From Rhyacophila brunnea (Eukaryota > Arthropoda > Insecta > Trichoptera > Rhyacophilidae): 64,000 bases of DNA. The DNA lies in the NCBI GenBank assembly GCA_022495005.1, contig JAGYXB010001753.1, forward strand, positions 434,001 to 498,000. The letters run 5' to 3'. The translations under genes and the position numbers were made by a program. The notes under the pieces were generated by a model, which did not search any database, had not been told where the DNA came from, and saw only the letters and a list, made by a program, of their open reading frames with translations. Each line of letters opens with the position of its first letter. Within the stretch, counting starts at the first letter, position 1. This document shows, in pieces, positions 23,943 through 35,003 of this stretch.

Positions 23943-24404
23943 TTAGAAGAACTATGTATAACTTGAAATACAATCATATCACATATATCTATATAGAATT
24001 CAGAATAATTTAAAAGTAGGTTATCACGTAGGTACTATTAAGTATGAATCCATAAAAAGAATAAAATATCTGATAATAATGAAAATTAATATCAAATTAA
24101 TATTCTTACTTTATCTAATAAAAGTAGACATTATTACTATCTACAAATAAACGTTGTATACAATTAATTTAATAACTTTATGTATTAAAATAATTGTTTT
24201 CTTCTTTCTAGGTAAGCAGATAAAGTCATTTTGCATATCTGGATGGAACTCCTCACACAGCGTATTGGGTAATTTATAAGACTTTAAAAATATATTATAT
24301 TTCTAAAAAAGAGTAGATCAAAATGCCTAAACAAAATCTATATAAATTTATTAGTGAACATAAAATTTATAAATAAAGTTGGAGTGAATATATAATCTTC
24401 TTCT

Positions 24405-24800
24405 TCTTCAACCATGCCTGCCACTTAACTGGAGCATATGGACAATACACAGCGCCTCCAATAATCCCTGTCGCTTTACAGTCTTCTTGCGTCATTCCAT
24501 GTCATACCCGCATCCCGCAATACCGCCGTCAATACTCTGTATACACCATATGGTTGAGGTTCTCTTCTGGCATAACCAGCATGTAGCCGAGCCAGGCATA
24601 ACATCACCTCTTAATTCTCGGCGTGATGAGAGGCTGTTTTGTTCGTTCTCATATCGTCTCGTTACTTTTAAAGCCATACGCACCCCCGTATCTATCACCA
24701 ACATCTGTATTCGAAGCTCAGTATACGGTTGCTTTGAGCCTTTGTAAAGTGCCAAGGTCCTTTACCGTAAACCAGCACCTTCAAAATGCAAGCGTCTATT
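24405..24800 (-). pseudogene. RTE-like non-LTR retrotransposon, RT C-terminal relic
   Basis: The informative minus-strand frame reads YRGAYGFKSNETI, then ERTKQPLITPRIKR, AWLGYMLVMPEENLNHMVYT and finally EDCKATGIIGGAV with VKWQAWLKKKK. This matches the order of the segment after the RT domain in RTE-type elements (I...PL...I...R..WLGHV.RM...; last, KW..W). Several stops interrupt it. The longest open frame here (24,492-24,755, minus) is in a neighbouring phase and is not the ancestral protein. No GATGAT-type tail is seen. The element is 5'-truncated and dead. Confidence 0.7.
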
Positions 24801-24817
24801 CAACATGTTTAATATTT

Positions 24818-25287
24818 TAAACATACATGGTTCTGAAAACACTCATGAGAAAATATAGCCAATAGAAAAAATCAAAAAACACCCGCAGGAATCGATCCTG
24901 CGTCTCTTGGGTTTCATACCCTGTGAATTACCACTATTCTACGATTGTCATGCTAACTTGCGACAAACTTGAACTATTGGCCTAATGAATACCTGCTCAT
25001 AAGCGCTCTCTAAATTGAGTTACGGTAGGCAATCGATTGTTGTATTCTTGACGTCACGTATCACTCCAATATTTATTTAGAGAGCGCATATGAGCAGGTA
25101 TTAATAAGGCCAATAGTTAAAGTTTGTCACTATTAAGCACGACTGTCGTAGCATAGTGGTAATGCACATGGCGCGAAACCCAAGAGACGCAAGTTCGATT
25201 CCTGCCGGGTGTCTTTTATTTTTTTTTGAAAAAGATTTTTTCTATTGCCTATATTTTCTCATGAGTGTTTTCAGAATTATGTTTGTT
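24818..25287. mobile_element. Foldback element with tRNA-like arms
   Basis: About 190-200-bp arms (24,818-25,016 and 25,071-25,287) are inverse copies around a loop of about 55 bp. Outermost pairs are TTCTGAAAAC/GTTTTCAGAA, then CACTCATGAGAAAATATAG. Each arm contains a tRNA-like core. On the right arm, plus strand: GTAGCATAGTGGTAATGC (A box), then CAAGTTCGATTCCTGC (B box with T-arm pairing). The left arm carries the same on the minus strand, with CAGGATCGATTCCTGC. The acceptor strands do not pair, so these are not tRNA genes. It could be two head-to-head SINE copies or a MITE that captured a tRNA-like core. Confidence 0.8.
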
Positions 25288-25302
25288 AATTAATTAGCAT
25301 TC

Positions 25303-25533
25303 CGACCATGTCCGATTCTAATAGGATCATATGGGACTCCACATAGTAAAGGTTTGTATTAGCAGATTTTGTTTTTACGAGAAATGGCTGTCAGCCACTT
25401 GCTCAACCTATTAGGTCCATACCCTGACTCACACACAAATTGAAAAACAATATGTGTACTTGCCAGACCCAGGATTCAAACCTGAGGTCCACGGCGTGAT
25501 AGTCCAACGCTTAAGCCGCGCGGCCATCGTCGG
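25303..25533 (-). mobile_element. tRNA-derived SINE family 1, near full length
   Basis: On the minus strand: GGCCGCGCGGCTTAAGCGTT (A box), CTCAGGTTTGAATCCTGGGT (B box), CTTGCCAAG-like join TCTGGCAAGTACACATATTG, and the 3' end CATATGATCCTATTAGAATC. About 230 bp, colinear with 49,730-49,967. It sits only 15 bases from the foldback element. Confidence 0.88.
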
Positions 25534-26429
25534 TGTCAATTAATTGGCATAGTACATTCTTAAATCTTATGAATAATTATTCGTTGAATAAAATAAATAG
25601 TTAATTTAATTAAAATATCATTATTTTCAAGTAACTATCGGATCTTAAATAAATGTTTTTTTGTTATTTCCTATAAATTAGCAATTTATCAAATTGTTAA
25701 TCTATGAATATTTCATTCGGGTTCAACGTTTTTTCTACCATTTGGGAATCAGCATGATAGTTTCAGCATTTTTTTTCATTCGAGTGTTATGTAATATACA
25801 TACCTAGTAATCTCACAATCTCTAATTATACAAACACGATACTCTCTCTTTCAATCTAATCGCAAAATATTAAGGATGTAATAAAAAAGAATAATATGCT
25901 TCTTTCCAGCAATGGTCAATTAGTCTGGTAATTTCTGAATATGATTCTGAAATTATGTCTCTTTACTAATCCTACGTGAAATGTTGGTACGGAATTATTC
26001 CATCGCAAAAATTTAATATTGTTTGTGACGAATTGTGGCAAGGCAAGCTTTCGGTAGACCGCGATAGCTGAAGGCAGAGGGATGTTTTTGGCATCTGTTA
26101 TCATGTTGGATGATAATTTTTACGAATGACTCCATTTGGTGGGTGGAGCATTTATATGGGGGAATCAAATTTTGAAGTTTTATTTCATACAACCATACAC
26201 TTTAGGATGTCAATATTATATTATTCGCAATACTTATATACTTTATAAATAATCATTAATAGAAGCTATAATTCAGTATAAATAACAGTGGCGTGCGGTT
26301 TATGGATGCTGTATTTAATAAGCATCCATAAAAAATATTCAATAAATTACTATATTACAACGGTATCTAGATAATATTATGTATTGCTCAATTATTTGGT
26401 AACTTTTACAAAACTGAATTATACATCAC
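25534..26429. other. No gene recognised; possible hAT-like end
   Basis: At 26,289 ACAGTGGCGTGCGGTTTATG resembles a hAT terminus and is followed by a perfect 11-bp hairpin (TATGGATGCTG...AAGCATCCATA). No partner end found. Confidence 0.4.
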
Positions 26430-27008
26430 TCACACATCTTTAAAACGGCATTGCGTGCGAGCAAGCTTCTAGGATTTGTCATGAGACAAGCCAAACCATT
26501 CAAAAATCCAAATGTTTTACGTACAAACACTCTTTGTGTCGTTAGTTAGTGCGAAGTAGGTTAGTATGGAGTATTCTTGAGTATGGGTCCATTATCTGGA
26601 GTTCTTATGTGGTTTCCTATAAACTTGTTTTAGAACGTGTTCAGAAGTTTATTTTAATGTATATAGTTATTTTCCTTTTGACAGTTTCTCTAACGAGTAT
26701 TTTCCGACTAACTTTGTTCAAGGCATGCTCGCCTTTCATTCTCTTGAAGCTCATGTGGTATAGTTTCCAATCCCGATGTTTAGGAAAATTTCAATTTGTA
26801 TGCACCCGTCAATTACATGCGTGGTCGACCTATTTTCGGTGAAAGCTGTTTCCTCTTGTCAGGTTCGTCAGGCACCAATAGCGAGGGCTATGCGGTTGGT
26901 CAATACACTCGTTAGAGATGTAGACATTATTCTAAATGTCATGTTGTGAACGTCTTGAATTAATAATTTGTTATGCGCTCAATGTGTCTTTTTAAATAAA
27001 TAAATTTT
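26430..27008 (+). pseudogene. Jockey-like non-LTR retrotransposon (family A) 3' end, degenerate
   Basis: Across shifting frames the plus strand reads KLLGFVMRQAKPFKNPNVLR, then LEYGSIIW, then LERVQKFIL. This is the same order as the better copy on the minus strand at 43,733-44,125 (LGFVMR...VLKLL...VRSRLESGSIVW...VERVQKKFL). The 3' UTR CTAAATGTCATGTTGTGAAC then GTCTTGAATTAATAATTTGT and the AAATAAATAAA end also match. At least two frameshifts and diverged residues show it is old. Extends to the family's normal 3' terminus, unlike the fragment at 9.9 kb. Confidence 0.75.
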
Positions 27009-28610
27009 GTAATACAAAATACACCCATTTTATCATAATTATATCTGTATGAATATTAGATTAAAAAATCTCTCTAGCATAACAGTAAATAGGCACCTAC
27101 TAATACCTTTAGTGAACTCACGTGGGTATGTGGAGTCCTTCATTCGGGCATTTTTGATGTTTGGAGAGTGAGGGACATTATAACGCTTACAATTAGTATA
27201 ACACAGAAGTTTATTTTATAATTCCGCGCAGAACTATGTTTTATTGCAGTTAGGTATGGACAAGCATTGGTCTTATTACATTGGTTTCATTTAAATGGAT
27301 CCTAGATTAGGCACGACACTGATGTTATTTTAGGGATTGATCTCACGGTAGGTATTCAATTTTATGAAGGTACCGTCGTTCTTTGAAATTCGCCTTTCGC
27401 AAGATCGTTTGTGAAATGTTATTTTAGTTATAATATTATTAAGTATTTACAGAGGTTTCGAACATTTGCAGGGCAGGTCATTTTATGGGACGATATGCGT
27501 TATTTTATGTGAGGTTCCCGATATGGGATCGGCGACGTCTCTTCGCGAGGGGTTGTATTTGGTATCACTACTTAATTCTCTTTTTTTACTATAAATCAAA
27601 TATTAAATTAAGATAAAATTAGTTTTCTTATGATAACATGTTATAATTATTATATAAATGAGTAATTTAGATTGAATTATTTCGTAAATTTCTTATGGAA
27701 ACAAATGAACAAATAATATTACAACAAAAATGTGTTTTTTAAGCGTGATTACGTTTTATTTGCACTAATTTTTAAGTAAAGTTACTCCACTATCATAACG
27801 AAATCTGTTTACAATAAATTGTGATACCCATATTATAATTGACTAAAATATAAATACTTTGCTATGTTTATGGACAATTGTTTTGGTTTTCTTCAATAGG
27901 CTTTTTGATTGATTTTACCAAATTTACACGGATTTTCATTACCGTGGTTGATTTTTAAAATATATTAAATATAATATTTTGGTGTATATTTACTACACCC
28001 CTATTGTCCGCAGGGGGGTATTTGGCATAGAGAGATGAGTAAAATTAATTATTCAAGTTAACTGGACACCGTCAGATGAAATGACGGCGGCGCAGCGTGT
28101 CGGATTTTTGACAGTCGGCGAACAACTAAACGGTATTTAAAGTTGGCACAGATATATACCCTTCAAAGTTTAACGCGTCGAGAGTATTATATTAAATTTT
28201 GCAAACGTACAGTTTCATGAATTTTCATATACCTACATACATGAGTTACGAATAACTTTGGCTAAAATTTAAAGCCGTTTATTAAAATTTTGAAAGTTAT
28301 ATAGGTATCAGGATGTAATCTCTTTGTAATAATAATACGCATGGACGTATTTAACACGTCTTAATATATAATACGGGTATTATATTAAAATTACATGTAT
28401 AAAATATAGAAAAGTATGCCTTTATATTTAGTTTTTAAGTCGGAACGTATGAAACTCTACTAAGTTGCTACAATTAATGTGTCTAGATCTCTGTAGGTTT
28501 TAATAATAATAGTCTAGTAGGTTTTGGCTTAAAACGGAAGGAAGTAGAACGGTAAGACAAATAGACACTTTAATTCTATTAAGTAGTAGCTAAGTAACTA
28601 AAACTAAAAA
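27009..28610. other. AT-rich DNA, nothing recognised
   Basis: No gene, tRNA-like box or inverted repeat that I can support. Confidence 0.5.
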
Positions 28611-28798
28611 CAATATAAATATGTGGGAATACTTTGGTGATCCTTCAAACTGCGAATGTGGCACCAAGGAAACTGCGGAACATACGATTTCCGTTCGTTG
28701 CATATAGCTGCACCATCGAAGATGTGCTTAACGGCCATCACGGTGGCTGAGCATCTCTCGCATGGATACGAAAGAAGAAGAGGAAGATGTAGATTATT
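28611..28798 (+). pseudogene. Non-LTR retrotransposon ORF2 C-terminal Cys/His relic
   Basis: The plus frame from 28,621 reads WEYFGDPSNCECGTKETAEH followed by TISVRC. This fits the C-x-CG...T.EH(I/T)...C motif at the C-terminus of insect jockey/R1-type reverse transcriptases. After a stop, the next frame gives SCTIEDVLNGHHGG and WIRKKKRKM to a stop at about 28,796. The open frames that span this place on each strand are in other phases. Only the extreme C-terminus is left. Confidence 0.65.
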
Positions 28799-28956
28799 TA
28801 GGTATATATACTTAATTTTGTTAATATGTTTCATTAAATTCATTTATTTCTGTTAAGTCTCCATGCCTTTCTCTCCCGTGGTACTTTTTATTAAATTACG
28901 TCATTCAGTAAACTCAGTCAAATGTCACTTGAGAGCGCGGCTATCTAAGTCTTGGT

Positions 28957-29050
28957 ATCTGCTCCTGAGACATTCACAGGCGTAAACAACTGCTGATGCT
29001 TTACAAACGTAGAGCCTTGTAATATGGGGCGAATTGGTTTGGAGGGACCA
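28957..29050. repeat. Dispersed repeat (family N), copy 2
   Basis: TATCTGCTCCTGAGACATTC, GGCGTAAACAACTGCTGATG, then AAACGTAGAGCCTTG. Matches 23,826-23,942 in the same orientation. Confidence 0.6.
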
Positions 29051-29084
29051 CGGTTGTGTTGTTAATATTAAAGTTTATAGTTGT

Positions 29085-29275
29085 CATACTATAAACATAT
29101 TGATCTCGTGCTCATGTACGTATGGCATTGGGCTCTCACCCTGGAGCTCCAGGTCCATTTCCCGGTGAGGTTACAATATATTTTTGTGGTTTTATTAAAG
29201 ATTGGGTATTTATGTAATCGTTTAGTTTCAATTACTACGCTAAGCATAAAGTTTCATAGCTTGTTGTAGTGTTAA
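29085..29275 (+). mobile_element. tRNA-derived SINE family 2
   Basis: Head with GGTCCATTTCCCGGTGAGGT (degraded B box then family joint), body GATTGGGTATTTATGTAATC, end TTGTTGTAGTGTTAAAA. Colinear with 44,308-44,508. Confidence 0.75.
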
Positions 29276-30015
29276 AAAGGATAAACTTTTAATTTGTTTT
29301 TAACAGTAAGTTAATAAATAAATTAATTTAATTGAATCAATAATTTAATGTCCTGAAGTATCTGTTTAAAAAAAAGAATCTTTTGTATTACTTATTATTT
29401 CTCGTTTCTGATATTATGATGATATCACTGACATAAACATAAAATATTATTTTTGCCACAATAAAATAATATTGTGGAGTGTAGTATTTCGAATAATATT
29501 CATTTTTAATATTCACTATCATAAAAAAACTGTAGCAATTCTAAAACAAAGGCAATTTACTAAATGGTTTTCAACAGCTTGACGTATTTAGAACAAAACG
29601 CATCTAGAGAGAATAATGCCGTGTCATAGAGGCGTTCATTTCGAGCCAAAAAGAGAGAGAGACTTTCCCTGTCATAAAGTGACGTGTAAAATTTCAGACT
29701 CTAAAATAAATTTCAAAGAGTAAAATAAATTCACGCTAAATTTTTCCGGGGCTAGTAGACTTGTAATATAGATCAACGTGGCCTTTTCATTTTTATTAAT
29801 ATGACGTCAACAAGGGTAAATTGCCGTGTTCGGATTTCAGCCGAGAGCGAAAATTTTAATAAATGATTTTTTAGTGGACACTGCACCAAAATTGTAACGT
29901 GTACCTTGGTCATAACATAGAGCCTTCATATTCTTTACTTACTATCATCATCATTATTAGTAGGTACTACAATCAAAAAATTTAGGTCTTGGCTGCCTAT
30001 ATAATATAATTATCG
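29276..30015. other. No gene recognised
   Basis: AT-rich, unassigned. AAATAAATTTCAAAGAGTAA and AAATAAATTCACG near 29,706 suggest a small local duplication. Confidence 0.45.
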
Positions 30016-31161
30016 CAGTGGCAAAGGGTGGACGTAGGCTGTTAAGATCCGGCATAAATAGTGCATATTAAACTTTATCAATTTACAGATGATGTTGGTT
30101 GGTTAGTTTTTAAAAATCAATTAAACCTTGCCTAAATTAAACCTTAATAGTTTTGGTATATAGTGGATGTTTCAACAAAATAGGGCATATTTTTTAATCC
30201 ATACTTACTTGTTTATGTCGAGTTAAGAACACAATATATTACCTACACGTCTTGTCGTCGGTTAGTTTTTTTTTTAAATTCGTTACTAAACCAACCAATT
30301 CCATCTGCAAATTTTAGACTAAGTTCAATGAAAACAAATACGTATGACTGACAAAAGGCGGACGTGCTCAGCGTGGGTCAAAATTGACCTTTTTTCTATT
30401 TTCAAAGCATGATCCTGGACATACCTTAAACGTTGTAGATAATCTATGTATATAATTTTGAAGCCTTATTATCTTTTATATTTATTTTAAACATTTGATG
30501 ACTGCATAAAGTATTTTTATTACATAAAATATTATTCTTTTAAACCTCTTGCTCTAATGTTTTAGAATATAGTCATATTTCAGTACATAAATGTGCAGTG
30601 GTGTTAAGATTTTTTACATTTATTAATTTTTAAACGCATTTATCAAACCATCAGTATAACTTATATTGACATTATTATAGTGAAATATTTACGATAAAAA
30701 ATTACATTGATAATCTCTGTGATCCCTAATTTGACAAGAATTGGGAATTTTGTTATTCAAAAAATGGGCAAGATTAACAGATTTGAAGATAATTCTAAAG
30801 ATACTCATTATAAGCTATGTCTTTGACCATTCAAGTGTGTTAAACATCCTACGAACAATGATTGCTTTATAATAATTATTCACCTAAGAATAAGGTGGTG
30901 TTTTTTTGAAATACGCCATTTCTTTTGGCATTCCCCAGTGGTTAAGCTACAACATACGGCCGTAGCCATAAGTTGACAAACTATAATTGAAGTTTGGAGT
31001 AGAATGATGTTAACGCGCGTGTTTGAACATGTATTGTTTAAAAAAATCGGTTAGGCAAGAAAATAGAACAAAGGCTCCATTTTGACCTACGCTGAGCATG
31101 TCCCCCCTTAATGTGCATTATTTATGTCGATTTTAACAGCCTACTTTCATCTTTATCACTG
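30016..31161. mobile_element. hAT-like element (family F), copy 1, interrupted by an inserted element
   Basis: Left end CAGTGGCAAAGGGTGGACGT, then AGGCTGTTAAGATCC and CATAAATAGTGCA. The right end (31,112-31,161) is the inverse, ending TAACAGCCTACTTTCATCTT then TATCACTG. The CAGTGG start is hAT-like. Flanks AATTATCG and AATATCGC are near matches offset by one base, compatible with an eroded 8-bp duplication. The family-P element at 30,358-31,107 splits it. Related copies: 54,072-54,858 and 58,429-58,660. No transposase remains. Confidence 0.7.
30358..31107. mobile_element. Terminal-inverted-repeat element (family P), copy 1, nested in family F
   Basis: Left end GGCGGACGTGCTCAGCGTGG, then GTCAAAAT; the right end is the inverse, GACCTACGCTGAGCATGTCC then CCCC. 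About 30-bp arms. The right end abuts TTAA, as does the other surviving P end at 48,178, which suggests TTAA target choice. The left flank here is AAAA, so this is not proven. A second, scrambled copy lies at 47,193-48,178. Non-coding, about 750 bp. Confidence 0.8.
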
Positions 31162-31523
31162 AATATCGCTACATGAAAGCAACAGTGGAATAAGTCAAAA
31201 ATGCTAGTTTCGAGATAATTGAACTTTAATGTTTGTGCCAAACAAGTGAAATATTTTACCATATATTTTTTTCTGCGGTTTTTATTAGATGATATTGGTG
31301 TTTTTTTTGAATTTTTTAGTATTAATATTGGGATATCTGAGATATATCACTGCTTTGAAGCTACAAGATAATTTTAATAAATACAACAGTGCATTTTTCC
31401 TGATTAAATAGTGTATTACATTTTTTTGATGTCAGTGAATCATAATGCAGGTATAGATTTCAGCAATCGATTAGAATACCTACTTTTCTCAATATTGCTA
31501 CCTGAGTAGCGATATATACACAT
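31162..31523. other. AT-rich DNA, nothing recognised
   Basis: No feature supported. Confidence 0.45.
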
Positions 31524-31860
31524 TCAAATTCAAATTTATTTACATAATGTAAACTTGACAAACTAAAAATTCAAAACGTTTACAATATATGACATGAAAA
31601 AACAAAGTAATAGAAACAAACAATATGAAAAGACTAACGAATATACTACCCTTTATCTGACATAAGCTCCCTCCACTGATTTAGTCTCAAATATTTTCAC
31701 ATGCATAACACAAACATAGACCCCTACAAATCGGATACTCAAGTATTAAAATTGCCATGCACTCAAGTGTGCTTTAACTGATCTTACTGTGACCCATTCT
31801 ACCAAAACGCTACCATGGGAGGGAGAAATAATTAACAAAAAATAAATAACGTCTTTTTTA
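31524..31860 (-). mobile_element. Jockey-like retrotransposon (family A) 3' UTR relic
   Basis: The start TTCAAATTCAAATTTATTTA (inverse of an A-rich, AAATAAATTTGAA tail) then ATAATGTAAACTTGACAAAC, AAAACGTTTACAATATATGA and CATGAAAAAACAAAG align with the 3' UTR of family A at 43,305-43,380. Strongly diverged; the coding end cannot be read. Confidence 0.5.
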
Positions 31861-31984
31861 ATGGATTTACAATCCGATGTAAATTTTGGCCATCTTACAA
31901 AAAATGGATATGATCAATTAATTGATTAATCAATTTGCTCCATTCTCCTGGGTTCAAGGTCATATTAAAAAAAAAACATGTGAA

Positions 31985-32030
31985 TTTTCCGGACCCAGGA
32001 TTCGAACCCGAAATTACCAAGCAAGCAGAT
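31985..32030 (-). repeat. SINE family 1 head fragment
   Basis: GGACCCAGGATTCGAACCCG is an intact inverse B box with the family's CCCAGG join. It stops where the family-A copy begins, so the SINE is broken or the retroelement landed in it. Confidence 0.5.
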
Positions 32031-32036
32031 TCAATT

Positions 32037-32500
32037 TCATTTTTTTTTTTTAACATATTGTGGACATTACAAATTATAAGTTCAAGACGTTCACAACATG
32101 ACATTTAGAAACAAAGATATATAAATATAACAGTATTACATAAAAAAAGAGATAAATCAGTAAATAAATTAGATAGGTACAAGAAAGTACACCGGATGAG
32201 CTAAGCAGACCCTATTTTAAGAATTTATAAAACAAAATCCACCTAAACTCATTCTCACGTAGGTGAAATATATCAACACCCGAAGCAATTTCATTGAACA
32301 TAGTTATCGCTCTCCCAATTGGCATTACCAGTGGCAGGTTGGTTCTGCACCTTGGGAGAATAAACAACTGATGGTCTCTATTTCTAAGATAGTTATCAGG
32401 GACACACAGTTCAACACTGCCCAGAATGGTAGAGTTCTCATTTATACCTCGTATAAGTCGAAAAAAATACGTAGCTAAATAAAGATATGTTACCACGTGG
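32037..32500 (-). pseudogene. Jockey-like non-LTR retrotransposon (family A) 3' end
   Basis: Almost identical to 43,310-43,740, including the 3' UTR (AACATATTGTGGACATTACA; ACGTTCACAACATGACATTT) and the C-terminal coding end. The minus strand reads LATYFFRLIRGINENSTILG, then LPRCRTNLPLVMPIGRAITM and FNEIASGVDIFHLRENEFRW, to a stop near 32,212. The low divergence from the 43-kb copy indicates recent relatives. It is 5'-truncated at about 32,490. It encodes only about 90 C-terminal residues beyond the RT core, so it has no activity. Confidence 0.85.
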
Positions 32501-33350
32501 AAATTTCAATTTATAGTAAGTAATATATTCGGAATAAACTTTCTATTTGAGACTTCAATTGACTCATAATTTGGTAGTACCGTTTTCAACTTATATTTTG
32601 TATGTTTATTTAATTTATCTGTTTTTTTATATTTGTTTACATTTAATCGTAGGTATTTTCTTTGAAGATTCCTCAAAACTGCCACGAACATACGCAAAGT
32701 GACAGAAGAGAATATAAAAAAACGTAATATATTCTCCATTTCAGTCACAAGAGGTCACTGCTCTCAGCAAAAAGGAAGTTAAACCCCAGAAAATAGCTTA
32801 CAACGTCGAACGAAATAATAAATTATGATGTAACTTTTCCGAGAGGCTCAGACACGAGTTGCTTTCAATGAAATGGAAATCATTCGTGGCCATGTTTTGT
32901 TAAGTTTTTCTTCCTCTCCACTTTCCTTAATTGACTTAGCAAGTCAGATGGACGTTTTCTTTTTCTCTGTACAGCGCGTCGCTGAATAATTCGGCTCAGT
33001 ATACACGTAACTATAAGCACGGACAAGGTATAAATTATGTCCTCCGGGACCGTGAAAAATCAATACCTGACATATTTCGTGTGAGACGAATAAAGTATAG
33101 TTTTCGGTTTATTTTCTACCTTTTTCTTATACAACATGAAAGTTTATGAATGCAATTTTCGTTTGCCAATTAAACTTACAATTACAAAATATATATATAA
33201 TTATATTACGTTTAATTCTTACTTTCGTTTTATTAATATACTCACAAAACTAAACTTTCTATTGCAGCAAGGTAATTATTTTTTAAATTATTTAAATTAT
33301 CAATTCCAGGATTTAAGTTGATCGCATCATTGTGAATTGAATGACTAAAA
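32501..33350. other. No gene recognised
   Basis: An 80-codon minus frame (32,506-32,748) and a 61-codon plus frame (33,136-33,321) show no motif. 32,790-33,080 is less AT-rich but matches nothing I know. Confidence 0.45.
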
Positions 33351-33829
33351 TGTAATAATTACAAGATAAAAAGAACTTTTTATATACAACTTTTTTAAAT
33401 TTTCTGTTGAATTATTATGCTCAATATGCTCAAACTTGTACTTGATAATATGAAGTAAATAAAAAACAATCAAACAAACAAATATAGAATACTAAAATGT
33501 CATTTTGATTTCCATAGTAACACACGTATATATTAATAATTTAGTTGATAGAACCACCTCCTTAGCAACCAATAATAGTCTTTTACTTTTTACGGATTTT
33601 TCTGAAATAATTTTTTATACAAAACTAAATAAACTGAAAATGAATTCAATTCTGCTTAAAGTTGGCTAAAAGTAATAAAAGAATGCATTGGCATCGTGTT
33701 CTGATATATTCTAAAAGTTTCAAATGTCTAGCTAGTTGGGAAGTTAGTTAAAAATCGATTGCAAAATTTGTACTGGATAAACAACCACCGGACAAAAAAG
33801 AATATGAGCTAATAAAAACGTTGTAAAAA
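33351..33829. repeat. Dispersed 480-bp repeat (family L), copy 2
   Basis: High similarity to 20,191-20,678 in the same orientation, for example ATGCATTGGCATCGTGTTCT and AACAACCACCGGA. Copy 2 lacks the small internal duplication of copy 1. Confidence 0.85.
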
Positions 33830-34783
33830 GCGTGCATGCTCAGTTATAATATTATACTGATACCAAAAAACTCAATCCCCCATCAATAGTCATGTAATCA
33901 ACAGAGTTAGTAAATTACTATTACATACAAGCCAAGGGGGAGTACTGTAAAACACTGTAAGTTTTGATACTGGATAGTATATTATACACCACTTAAAGTT
34001 GGATAGCAATGTACCAAAAAATTAACCGAGGCGTACCTGTGGTGTTCTTAATGTCTCAACTTACGAAGGTAAGAAGTGCGAGCCAACAAACTATTCGTCT
34101 ATAATAGTATCCCAGGTAAATGAATTATAAAAGAAATTACGTCCAGTGTTGCCAATAAAGCGTTTTCTTACTAGATCCAGCATCTAGCGTGTAAAAAACG
34201 TATCTGGCTTGTGGCGTTTTTATTACCATTTTTTGATGCCTCCAACAGCTTTAAATGTGCTGAAAATACGCTAGATATTTAGTTTATTTATTTTCATGCA
34301 CATCAAATATCTGACTATTTATCAAATACCTACTTAATGCAGGTAGGTCGGTACCTACTTAATTAGCGTGAGAAATAAAACAACATAATATAACACGTTG
34401 AAATAATAGGAGCATTAATGGCTTTATATTGAAATGATATCATATAATTTAATGAGTACTTAAGTATGTGACATCAGTATGACGATTATCGGAATTACAC
34501 GAAACGAAACTTGAACGCCATTGACACAATAAAGGAATTTTTGTCAATATTTAAATAATATTTGTGTTACAATGTGTGGGTTTTACGCGTATAGAGATTT
34601 TTTCGTGTTTTTCACTTTTTTTCGACACGCAAGTAGAATAAGTTAATTTACTTGCAATTTTATTTTCACAAAATCTAGCGTTTTTTCCTGCCAAATAGTT
34701 TGTTTTCTTACCTCTTCTGGCATATTTTTGGCAACAACAGTTGGTATACTTGACGTAATGTACCACTTCTTTTTCTTCTTCTT
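33830..34783. other. No gene recognised
   Basis: AT-rich. A 79-codon minus frame (34,551-34,790) partly overlaps the SINE end and has no motif. Confidence 0.45.
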
Positions 34784-35003
34784 TGACCATATCCGATCTA
34801 ATAAGATCATGTGGGCCTCCACACGGTGGAGGTTTGAATTTAAAAAAATAGTTTTTTACGAGAAATAGATGTCAGCCACTTGTTCAACATATTAGGTCCA
34901 TACTCTGACTCATACACAAATTTAAAAACAATATATGAACTTGCCAGACCCAGGATTCGAACCTAGGATCCACGATGCTATAGGCCGGCGCTTAAATCGT
35001 GGG
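34784..35003 (-). mobile_element. tRNA-derived SINE family 1
   Basis: On the plus strand: GACCATATCCGATCTAATAA, GAAATAGATGTCAGCCACTT, then AGACCCAGGATTCGAACCTA (inverse B box) and GGCGCTTAAATCGTGGG. Colinear with 25,303-25,533. Confidence 0.87.

Noticed and set aside
24492..24755. 87-codon minus open frame as the protein of the 24-kb retroelement relic
   Set aside because: The conserved RT-tail motifs (MPEENL, KWQAW) are in a neighbouring phase with stops; the open frame is a shadow.
24880..25215. Functional tRNA genes in the foldback arms
   Set aside because: A box, B box and T-arm pairing are present, but the acceptor strands do not pair and the sequence sits in a long palindrome.
26289..26333. 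Hairpin TATGGATGCTG/AAGCATCCATA as a microRNA precursor
   Set aside because: The stem is short and perfect with a small loop and follows a hAT-like terminus, so a transposon subterminal palindrome is more likely.
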